This document shows, in pieces, positions 49,601-61,600 of a stretch of DNA of 64,000 bases (its first letter is position 1; each line of letters opens with the position of its first letter). The position numbers and the translations under genes were made by a program. This DNA comes from Terebella lapidaria (Eukaryota; Annelida; Polychaeta; Terebellida; Terebellidae), in the NCBI GenBank assembly GCA_949152475.1, contig OX424557.1, positions 27,899,462-27,963,461 on the forward strand. The letters run 5' to 3'. A model generated the notes under the pieces. That model was given only the letters and a program-made list of their open reading frames with translations. It ran no database searches and was not told the DNA's origin.

Positions 49601-52600
49601 ATCCAGATGTGAAATTCATTGACTATCAATTATGTAGAGCATGTGGAATGAGCTTTGTTGAATAATTGCAATTTCTTAAGACTTCAATAAGCCAATAAAA
49701 CCATCTAATTAAAAAATATTCCCCCCTGTGACGTCATGCATACAAATTTGCATATTAATGAGCTATATGATTTTTCAAATTGTACTTTGGGCAATTTGAA
49801 CTTTGAAACATTGTAACTTTTGAAGGAATTGAGATATTCACATGCTGTAAAAACCGTTCTGATCAGCTCACATGGTGCTTTAATTTGAGCTCACATCATA
49901 TTTTCATGTTCCTAGTACTTTAAACCTCTCAATCTCTTCAATTGTAGTCTTCATAATTAGGACAATGTGAAGGAAGTGCTGCTATGAAACACGAATGTGA
50001 AGAAACCTTGCGTGTACCTGGTTATTTTTGTTAGCACATGTGTTGCTATTATCTTTCATTCACACACCACGACTTCTTGATTATTATCCGGATTGTATGT
50101 TCATAAATTACTTCAATCAGTACTGAAGTGTAACATAAATAAACACATAGAACAACATACATATACATGTATTTACACGTGTATAGATTAAAAAAAAATG
50201 ACGCGACACGTCACACATGTACATGTGTTACTTCTATGCAGTATATGTACACCATGAATGTTCAATGATGTAATAGTCCACAACACAATGGGCTGAAACA
50301 GGGCTGTGCCAAGTCTCGTTTTACTTCATATCGTCACCACAGATCGATGCTAACTGCTCGATGTGCATGTTTATATTATACCAGAAACCCACCTCACTCA
50401 TGGGTTCTGATTATACCTATCCACGTATAATGAACATGACGTCATAGACCCATGCATCAAACATTCTCTATAAATAAACTCATTAAATAATGTAGTGAAT
50501 AGATACATGTAAACGTGTACATTGAAATTTGTTCAATGGAAAGAGAGGAATTGGATATTTCTATACATATTGTAATCATCTTACGTGTACATGTAGTGTG
50601 CCCCTGAATATGTTAATTTTTAGTTCTTCCGTATAAATATTTCCATATCTTCCGTTTATGAACCATAAGTCCTAACCCGAGAATTTTCCAGTCGTTGGCC
50701 CTCCTCTGGGTGTACACATACAAGAATTGTCGATGTTTTTCCCCAGCGGACAAGGTGAAGTACCCGAGCCTGGTGCGAATGATGGCCCCGGACTCCGTCC
50801 AGAGCCAGACCCTTGTGTCCCTGGTCCGCACCCTGGGCTGGACCCGTATGTCCATCCTCACCGAGGAAACAGACTACGGTCAGTACTGCATGAGAACCAA
50901 GCCTCTGGTATGCCGACGCCTAATAAACCTGGTGATAGGTCTCACGTACATGTAGGCCTATATTTTTGCTTAGCATCACAATGGCATAATCGTTTCGCGC
51001 ACCTGTATGCTAAACATATATATGGGTGCATTTAGCCTAGATATTTGCGGCAAGCATTCATAAATAGAAGTAGATACATTTATGCCTAGAACCAATGTGA
51101 AGATCCTATGTCTTGATCCTATGTATGATCGAATCAAACCTTGTACCAGGTGTGAATGGACTGGTGGAGTTCCAGGCGGTAGCCGCCCGCATGAACTGGA
51201 AGATCATGAGCGTGCTGCGCTTCGCCGTCGGCGCCGGGGTCAAGGTTGATGTGCGACAACAACTCGGCATCATCAAGGACACTGGTAAGCTGAACATTGC
51301 TCGAGCATTGCTTTGAAATACATCATTAACCAATTTGTGGTGAAAGTCTTTACTCGGTCGGTCCCTTACAGGCGCTCGGATTGTGATACTGAACTGCCTG
51401 TTGGGTTTCGGTTTGGAGGTTCTGGACCAGGCTCGGGAGATGGGGATGACTGGCCGGGGCTGGCAGTGGGTTGTCACTGACGGCGTCACGGGCAGTGTGA
51501 GTCGCTCGCTACTTGTACTCGTCACTAACGTGTAAATGTTGATGATTGGTATACACGCAATGTTGCATGCAATACAAATACACAAGACTGCATACACAAA
51601 TACATGATCTCCAGACATGCTACAGTGTACCTTATACATGTAGGGTCTAGTACCAGTTTGTGCATGTGTGGTAGTCTTGTGAACATACTCGGAATTGCAC
51701 CATAGGACGACTTCAGCACTGGCGGGGTTCCTCCTCACATCGTGGGTTTGATTGGTTCTCGGCCTGCCACAGGTCACGGGGCCTTCTGGCGGGACGCTCA
51801 GGAAGCTTGGAAGTCACGCGACCAGAGTTTATTGCAAGGATCAAGCGATATCACAGTAAATAACATTTTTTTTACGATGGTATAATTCTTACATTTCGGC
51901 TTTATTCTCGTTCACAGACAAGCATATACCTGTGCATGTAAACGTGAATGCATGCATACTAAATGTAAATAAAGGTACTATCCCGGATGATATAAGCATC
52001 TCGGCCTTTTGAATTGTTAAATCATCCTATTGTCGGAGATAGGCAAACAATAGAACAGTTCAGCTCGGTGATGCATTGTCGGCGTCATCAACTCCTATTT
52101 GATACTTGTCAAGGCATAAACTATTAAAGCGTTTGTTCTGTTTTGCATGCTGCTCGAAGTGCAAAGGACCTGAAATCCAATACAATGTGTTCTGCTGTCA
52201 CTAGAATTATCTAAACTTTTTTTCCTTCTTCCGAGAATGTCAGCTTGGCACAATGACCTGCTATTTACAGGCGTATGAGAGCTACATAATGGATGCCGTA
52301 TTGATGTTTTCCTATGCCGTGAGAGCTGTGATTGATGAGGGTAACACGAGTGTTGCGGCCCGCAGGCTCAGCTGCGACAACAGTACGGCGGCTCCCTGGG
52401 AGCACGGGCTGACTCTCCTGTCCAACATGGCTAGGGTGAGTCCTCCAGTCGTGACCTGCCGGCGTGGTCAGGAGACAGCATGTGATAGACTGTATAGTAT
52501 ACATGTATGTGCCAGAAGGCACGGCGATTAGTTCGACCAGTGCAAGAAGACAACGGACATGTGAATGGCTTTCCATGCCATTAGTAGATATATGTATCGG

Positions 52601-55600
52601 GTATAATATCATAACCGCACATATAAAGCGTACCGCCGATATACATGCACCATTGTATACTAGAGCAGTTCTTTCCCGCGGCAACGAATTATGATTGATT
52701 ATCAGTTATGATCGTCGAATACACGTATGCTAGGACACACCTTTTAAATACCATTCCTGATTATTAACATGGCCAGATATGTAGCCTAACATGTAATAAC
52801 GAACTAACTCGATCATAGGTGGATGCAGATGGCATAGCTTCCAGAATCATATTCAATGAGGATACCTCTCCTCTACATCCAGTGTATGACATTGTGAACC
52901 TACACGCAGACGGCTGGAATGTGGTATGGATACGTGTACATGTAATAACATCATCATCATTAGAACTTTTTCAGTTTGGCATTTGGTTTTGAATTGTAGG
53001 TCCATGTAGTATTTTCTCAGAGTCTTCGGATCTCTTTCACTTCATGTAGGTCGGCAATTGGTCGCTGGAGTCCAAGACCCTACACATTGACAAGGGTGAT
53101 ATAAAGTACATGGGTGGCGCCAGTACAGTGTCTGATTATATCAGTAACCTGGCCAACAAGACACTCCGGGCCGTCACCATCGAGGAGATGCCCTTCGTTA
53201 GAGTCGTGAATCCTGGGCTGGACAGGAGTAACATACAGCCAGGGGACCTGGAAGGTATACATACTTCTGACGCAGTAGAAACAAGCTAATCATCATGATG
53301 ATGAGGTAATCACTCCATCTGAATGAGTTATCTAATAATCTAATGTCGTTATTTTTGCAGGGTTTTGTATAGACTTACTGAATAAATTGTCTGAAATGAT
53401 CGGTTTCAAATACACATTGTATCTGGTGGCGGACAACAAATTCGGGAACAAAGATCCAGACACGAAAAGATGGAACGGCATGGTTCGAGATCTAGTGGAC
53501 AGGGCAAGTATCTACATGTACTGTATTGTGGCACATATATACTCGAACATGAACACCGTACAACTTTGCTTTAGATCATGGAAATTAGTGCTCAGTAGAA
53601 CGTCGGTCGTACTGCAGGTTATACCAGATTGGGGGCAATGTACATTTCATTGTACAAATGTATTGTATGAGGAAATTCCGATAAACGTGAACGAGTATCA
53701 ATAAATGTACAAAGTTACATCTACGATATATAGGAATGCTGTTGTTGTTGTAATTTTTGTCCTCGCAACCTTGTAACTAAGACTAATGGTTCCGAGTGGG
53801 AATCCCAACAGCTCATAGCAACAGAGTAACATGGGATTTTCTTGTTTCCCCAACAAAACAAACCCAGGAAGACTCCCTCCCACAACTGTGTGTCCTCTTT
53901 GTTTTATCGACAAGGATTTGATTCCATGAATGCTCATGTAACAATCCGACAGTGTTTATAAAACAATCGACAATATAGGATATGTGTAAATAATGTCAAG
54001 CAATTACTTCCAATGTAGAGTGGTTAAAAGCCCATATATGCGGAAATCATTGACAACACCAGTAAATATAGCCCAACAAGGAAATTGGAGCAGATTCCTT
54101 CCATTTAATTGTGTCGTTCCTTTATTCAGACGGCAGACATAGCACCTGCTGACCTCACCATAAACCAAGCGCGGGAGCAGAATATCGACTTCACTGCACC
54201 ATTTCTGGACCTTGGTATGAATTTTATAATGAAGGTGAGAGACAAAAGTTACCAAGGACACTATATACTCGGCCGTAAATAAAGTTGTAGTAAAGCGGCA
54301 TGCAGTGTGGCCGGCAGTGTGGCTTTTTGTCAGGGTTTCACTAATTAGTGTACAATCATTGTAGTAAAGCGGCATGCAGTGTGGTCGGCAGTGTGGCATT
54401 TTGTCAGGGTTTCAATAATTAGTGTACAATCATTGTAGTAAAGCGACAAGCAGTGTGGTCGGCAGTGTGGCATTTTGTCGTGTATTCACTAATCAGTGTA
54501 CAATCATTGCAGTAAAGCGGCATGCAGTGTGGTCGGCAGTGTGGCATTTTGTCAGGGTTTCAATAATTAGTGTACAATCATTGTAGTAAAGCGACATGCA
54601 GTGTGGTCGGCAGTGTGGCATTTTGTCATGTATTCACTAATCAGTGTACAATCATTGCAGTAAAGCGGCATGCAGTGTGGTCGGCAGTGTGGCATTTTGT
54701 CAGGGTTTCAATAATTAGTGTACAATCATTGTAGTAAAGCGACATGCAGTGTGGTCGGCAGTGTGGCATTTTGTCATGTATTCACTAATCAGTGTACAAT
54801 CATTGCAGTAAAGCGGCATGCAGTGTGGTCGGCAGTGTGGCATTTTGTCAGGGTTTCAATAATTAGTGTACAATCATTGTAGTAAAGCGACATGCAGTGT
54901 GGTCGGCAGTGTGGCTTTTTGTCATGGATTCACTAATTAGTGTACAACCATTGTAGTAAAGCGGCATGCAGTGTGGTCGGCAGTGTGGCATTTTGTCATG
55001 GTTTCACTAACTAGTGTACAATCATTGTAGTAAAGCGACATGAAGTGTGGTCGGCAGTGTGGTATTTTGTCATGGTTTCACTAATTAGTGTACAATCATT
55101 GTAGTAAAGCGACATGCAGTGTGGTCGGCAGTGTGGTATTTTGTCATGGTTTCACTAATTAGTGTACAATCATTGTTGTAAGGCGGCATGCAGTGCGGTC
55201 GGCAGTGCGGCATTTTGTTGTGGTTTCACTAATTAGTGTACAATCATTGTAGTAAGGCGGCATGCAGTGTGGCATTTTGTCGTGGTTTCACTAATTAGTG
55301 TACAATCATTGTAGTAAAGCGACAAGCAGTGTGGTCGGCAGTGTGGTATTTTGTCATGGTTTCATTAATTAGTGTACAATCATTGTAGAGTCTAGTAAAG
55401 CGACATGCAGTGTGGTCGGCATTGTGGTATTTTGTCATGGTTTCACTAATTAGTGTACAATAATTGTAGTAAAGCGACATGCAGTGTGGTCGGCAGTGTG
55501 GTATTTTGTCATGGTTTCACTAATTAGTGTACAATCATTGTAGTAAAGCGACATGCAGTGTGGTCGGCAGTGTGGTATTTTGTCATGGTTCCACTAATTA

Positions 55601-58600
55601 GTGTACAATCATTGTAGTGAAGCGGCATGCAGTGTGGTCGGCAGTGTGGTATTTTGTCATGGTTTCACTAATTAGTGTACAATCATTGTAGTAAAGCGGC
55701 ATGCAGTGTGGTCGGCAGTGTGACATTATGTCAGGGTTTCACTAATTAGTGTACAATCATTGTAGTAAAGCGACATGCAGTGTGGTCGGCAGTGTGGCTT
55801 TTTGTCATGGATTCACTAATTAGTGTACAACCATTGTAGTAAAGCGGCATGCAGTGTGGTCGGCAGTGTGGCATTTTGTCATGGTTTCACTAACTAGTGT
55901 ACAATCATTGTAGTAAAGCGACATGCAGTGTGGTCGGCAGTGTGGTATTTTGTCAGGGTTTCAATAATTAGTGTACAATCATTGTAGTAAAGCGACAAGC
56001 AGTGTGGTCGGCAGTGTGGCATTTTGTCGTGTATTCACTAATCAGTGTACAATCATTGCAGTAAAGCGGCATGCAGTGTGGTCGGCAGTGTGGCATTTTG
56101 TCAGGGTTTCAATAATTAGTGTACAACCATTGTAGTAAAGCGGCATGCAGTGTGGTCGGCAGTGTGGCTTTTTGTCAGGGTTTCACTAATTAGTGTACAA
56201 TCATTGTAGTAAAGCGGCATGCAGTGTGGTCGGCAGTGTGGCATTTTGTCAGGGTTTCAATAATTAGTGTACAATCATTGTAGTAAAGCGACATGCAGTG
56301 TGGTCGGCAGTGTGGCATTTTGTCATGTATTCACTAATCAGTGTACAATCATTGCAGTAAAGCGGCATGCAGTGTGGTCGGCAGTGTGGCATTTTGTCAG
56401 GGTTTCAATAATTAGTGTAGAATCATTGTAGTAAAGCGACATGCAGTGTGGTCGGCAGTGTGGCTTTTTGTCATGGATTCACTAATTAGTGTACAACCAT
56501 TGTAGTAAAGCGGCATGCAGTGTGGTCGGCAGTGTGGCATTTTGTCATGGTTTCACTAACTAGTGTACAATCATTGTAGTAAAGCGACATGCAGTGTGGT
56601 CGGCAGTGTGGTATTTTGTCATGGTTTCACTAATTAGTGTACAATCATTGTAGTAAAGCGACATGCAGTGTGGTCGGCAGTGTGGTATTTTGTCATGGTT
56701 TCACTAATTAGTGTACAATCATTGTTGTAAGGCGGCATGCAGTGCGGTCGGCAGTGTGGCATTTTGTCGTGGTTTCACTAATTAGTGTACAATCATTGTA
56801 GTAAGGCGGCATGCAGTGTGGCATTTTGTCGTGGTTTCACTAATCAGTGTACAATCATTGTAGTAAAGCGACAAGCAGTGTGGTTGGCAGTGTGGTATTT
56901 TGTCATGGTTTCACTAATCAGTGTACAATCATTGTAGAGTCTAGTAAAGCGACATGCAGTGTGGTCGGCAGTGTGGTATTTTGTCATGGTTTCACTAATT
57001 AGTGTACAATAATTGTAGTAAAGCGACATGCAGTGTGGTCGGCAGTGTGGTATTTTGTCATGGTTTCACTAATTAGTGTACAATCATTGTAGTAAAGCGA
57101 CATGCAGTGTGGTCGGCAGTGTGGTATTTTGTCATGGTTCCACTAATTAGTGTACAATCATTGTAGTGAAGCGGCATGCAGTGTGGTCGGCAGTGTGGTA
57201 TTTTGTCATGGTTTCACTAATTAGTGTACAATCATTGTAGTAAAGCGGCATGCAGTGTGGTCGGCAGTGTGACATTATGTCAGGGTTTCACTAATTAGTG
57301 TACAATCATTGTAGTAAAGCGACATGCAGTGTGGTCGGCAGTGTGGCTTTTTGTCATGGATTCACTAATTAGTGTACAACCATTGTAGTAAAGCGGCATG
57401 CAGTGTGGTCGGCAGTGTGGCATTTTGTCATGGTTTCACTAACTAGTGTACAATCATTGTAGTAAAGCGACATGCAGTGTGGTCGGCAGTGTGGTATTTT
57501 GTCATGGTTTCACTAATTAGTGTACAATCATTGTAGTAAAGCGACATGCAGTGTGGTCGGCAGTGTGGTATTTTGTCATGGTTTCACTAATTAGTGTACA
57601 ATCATTGTTGTAAGGCGGCATGCAGTGTGGTCGGCAGTGTGGCATTTTGTCGTGGTTTCACTAATTAGTGTACAATCATTGTAGTAAGGCGGCATGCAGT
57701 GTGGTCGGCAGTGTGGCATTTTGTCGTGGTTTCACTAATTAGTGTACAATCATTGTAGTAAAGCGACAAGCAGTGTGGTCGGCAGTGTGGTATTTTGTCG
57801 TGGTTTCACTAATTAGTGTACAATCATTGTAGTAAGGCGGCATGCAGTGTGGCATTTTGTCGTGGTTTCACTAATTAGTGTACAATCATTGTAGTAAAGC
57901 GACAAGCAGTGTGGTCGGCAGTGTGGTATTTTGTCATGGTTTCACTAATTAGTGTACAATCATTGTAGAGTCTAGTAAAGCGACATGCAGTGTGGTCGGC
58001 AGTGTGGTATTTTGTCATGGTTTCACTAATTAGTGTACAATAATTGTAGTAAAGCGACATGCAGTGTGGTCGGCAGTGTGGTATTTTGTCATGGTTTCAC
58101 TAATTAGTGTACAATCATTGTAGTAAAGCGACATGCAGTGTGGTCGGCAGTGTGGTATTTTGTCATGGTTCCACTAATTAGTGTACAATCATTGTAGTGA
58201 AGCGGCATGCAGTGTGGTCGGCAGTGTGGTATTTTGTCATGGTTTCACTAATTAGTGTACAATCATTGTAGTAAAGCGGCATGCAGTGTGGTCGGCAGTG
58301 TGACATTATGTCAGGGTTTCACTAATTAGTGTACAATCATTGTAGTAAAGCGACATGCAGTGTGGTCGGCAGTGTGGCTTTTTGTCATGGATTCACTAAT
58401 TAGTGTACAACCATTGTAGTAAAGCGGCATGCAGTGTGGTCGGCAGTGTGGCATTTTGTCATGGTTTCACTAACTAGTGTACAATCATTGTAGTAAAGCG
58501 ACATGCAGTGTGGTCGGCAGTGTGGTATTTTGTCATGGTTTCACTAATTAGTGTACAATCATTGTAGTAAAGCGACATGCAGTGTGGTCGGCAGTGTGGT

Positions 58601-61600
58601 ATTTTGTCATGGTTTCACTAATTAGTGTACAATCATTGTTGTAAGGCGGCATGCAGTGTGGTCGGCAGTGTGGCATTTTGTCGTGGTTTCACTAATTAGT
58701 GTACAATCATTGTAGTAAGGCGGCATGCAGTGTGGTCGGCAGTGTGGCATTTTGTCGTGGTTTCACTAATTAGTGTACAATCATTGTAGTAAAGCGACAA
58801 GCAGTGTGGTCGGCAGTGTGGTATTTTGTCATGGTTTCACTAATTAGTGTACAATCATTGTAGAGTCTAGTTAAGCGACATGCAGTGTGGTCGGCAGTGT
58901 GGTATTTTGTCATGGTTTCACTAATTAGTGTACAATAATTGTAGTAAAGCGACATGCAGTGTGGTCGGCAGTGTGGTATTTTGTCATGGTTTCACTAATT
59001 AGTGTACAATCATTGTAGTAAAGCGACATGCAGTGTGGTCGGCAGTGTGGTATTTTGTCATGGTTCCACTAATTAGTGTACAATCATTGTAGTGAAGCGG
59101 CATGCAGTGTGGTCGGCAGTGTGGTATTTTGTCATGGTTTCACTAATTAGTGTACAATCATTGTAGTAAAGCGGCATGCAGTGTGGTCGGCAGTGTGACA
59201 TTATGTCAGGGTTTCACTAATTAGTGTACAATCATTGTAGTAAAGCGGCATGCAGTGTGGTCGGCAGTGTGACATTATGTCAGGGTTTCACTAATTAGTG
59301 TACAATCATAGTCATATGCATGTATAATTAGGTTATTCGGTTTTCCAAACGACCAAATACAAAACAATACTGACACAAATATATGTCCAATAGATCTGTG
59401 TATCTATGATATATGATACATATATACTAGTATATCGATCAGTTGTTTCTATTTCCAGCAAGAGGAAAAAGTTAAACCGCCACCATTCCGTTTCATGGAT
59501 CCGTTCACTAACAGTGTTTGGACATACATCCTTCTGACTACGTTCCTCGTGGCTATTGTTGTATCCCTCCTCAATAAACTGAGCCCTAACGATCACCACG
59601 GGGGCTTCATCTATATCGACTCACAGGACTTGAATATGCACCGGTATGTCGTTGACAAAACTTGATGATATTTATGTAACACGAAATCTATATGTACATA
59701 TGTACCTTACAACGTATGTGAACCTACGTACATCATCAGTCCGCACCTAAAAAAAATGAATAGCTTGTTTACACTGGAAGCGTACGTTCATGTATTGGCA
59801 CATGTATGCACATTTTCGACTAGACCACACTTTCATGTTCAGGTATATGTTTATTGTTACATGTACATGTATGTATGTAGAGAAACTTGTTAGTGTTATT
59901 CAGCTTTTCAATTTAACTGGAATTGAAATTAATTTTTTCCTATAATGGAAAATCCCAATATATTCCAACCAGGGAGTGGAATAAGAATATTATCTCAGGA
60001 TTAATTTCAACCAAGAGCTCATATTTTTGAAACTGGGATATAAATTAATTTAATGGTTAATGATAAATGCACCATAATAAGATTGTTTTGATCACTCGAA
60101 TAATGAACTTCATAAATTGTGGTTACCGGTATATATATGTACTCTAATTTAGAGAAAATTTCCCCAGCGGAAATAAGTATCTTCGTTTCATTTATTTATT
60201 ATTGGTAGCCTATATTCAAACCGATACTTTGAACAATAATATTCCCAAACTCAACACATTAAACTAATTCATTCTTGATTGATCGCCATTTGTCACATCG
60301 AGAAGTACGAAAAAAATACAGGAAAATGGTTGCCACTAACAAGTTGGTCTACTGTCGCTATTGTATTTGCACAACTTTCGAATTTCGATCCACTACGTGT
60401 TTATAAAAAAAAATAACAGAATAAGTGATGGGCAAGTAGTTTAGAGATTAGATAGTTAATATGACCAACTCTACCTGCTCTTTCCTAATGCCTTTGCAGC
60501 CGCGCCAGCCTTTACAAAGTATCTTCAAGGTAAAGGGCCATGTGTTTCAAGATATTATATGTACATTTTCGTGTGAAGTTTTACCGGTGTTGTTCCAAAC
60601 TATAGTCGACATTTAACATTTCGAAGATGATTTAATTATAGCGTACTACATGTTATAATATATGTAGTATTGTTTCGATATTGTAATATACATGTACGTA
60701 GATATCAAAGATAAAATTCAACTAAATATCTCGGTTTAATTCGTTGCTGTCAGAACTATTACTTGTATTTGTGGTTTTTTATATTCAGTACCAATATACT
60801 TTTTGTATTTTTATATTGTTATGAATTATCTGTCAAAACATCATTTCTGTCAAGTATCCAAATTACATCAGCGATAGTGTAATTACTCATACAACACACA
60901 TATTGTGTTGTACATTTTGTGTTGTGTTGTTTAGATTCGTTTTGAAGTGTGTGGCTATATAATTATTTGTATCTGAATTGATTAGTTATTCGTGTAAAAT
61001 GTGACTGCTTTGAACACCATAAATATTCGATAATCTTTTATATTTTAGGAACCACTATAATGACACGATACAATGGATGCAACAACTTTATTGATTTGAT
61101 CATACGTATTTCATTTTTCACTGGTATACATAAAGCAGTTTGTTTACGTATGTACCATATGTAGACCTACACGTACAAAATGTACTTACGAGTTGCCTAT
61201 ATCATTGCTATGTTTGTAACAGCGATTTCAAGGAATACAAACGCCACAAGAAGATCAAGTTGATGGCCATTAACGAGATGAGTTTCTCGAATGCCACGTG
61301 GTTCTCCATTGCCTCGTTTCTCCAACAGGGAGGGGAGAGTTATCCCAAATCTTTCTCCGGTAAGCCAGGCAACTTCCTCATATACTATCATGTGGTAATT
61401 GTGGGGGGAAAACAGGCATCGCGAAAAATGGAAAATAAGTGCACCTTTTCTCGGGCATTTTCGAAATTATACTCTTATCATGCGAAAATTATAACAAAGG
61501 TAGCCAAACAGTATGACGAATTTCGTACTATTTTGTCGGTAGCGCGTCTGACGGCGGTGCTGTGGTGGTTCGCCATCATGATTATCGTGGCCACGTACAC

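Larger units (their letters stand above)
27649..50746 (+). other. receptor intron 3, 23 kb, hosts nested insertions
   Basis: Contains the ERI2-like pseudogene, a tandem duplication, the large LTR retrotransposon and two inverted-repeat elements at 48058-48320 and 49029-49915. The sequence outside these (27649-28513, 47774-48057, 48321-49028, 49916-50746) has no exon I can support. Confidence 0.75.

Noticed and set aside
55295-58955. Four nearly identical 61-residue minus-strand frames
   Set aside because: They are produced by the 74-base array and its block duplications; there is no sign of coding.
54284-59309. Possible CRISPR-like array
   Set aside because: Units are directly abutting without unique spacers and the DNA is animal; this is a minisatellite.
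61197-61391. Minus-strand 64-residue frame over the pore exon
   Set aside because: Shadow of the receptor exon on the + strand.
61360-61542. Reading through the intron between pore and M3 exons (the frame is open)
   Set aside because: This 183-base intron happens to have no stop in frame, but its ends are good splice sites and joining S673 to A674 gives the expected pore-M3 spacing. A retained-intron isoform cannot be excluded.
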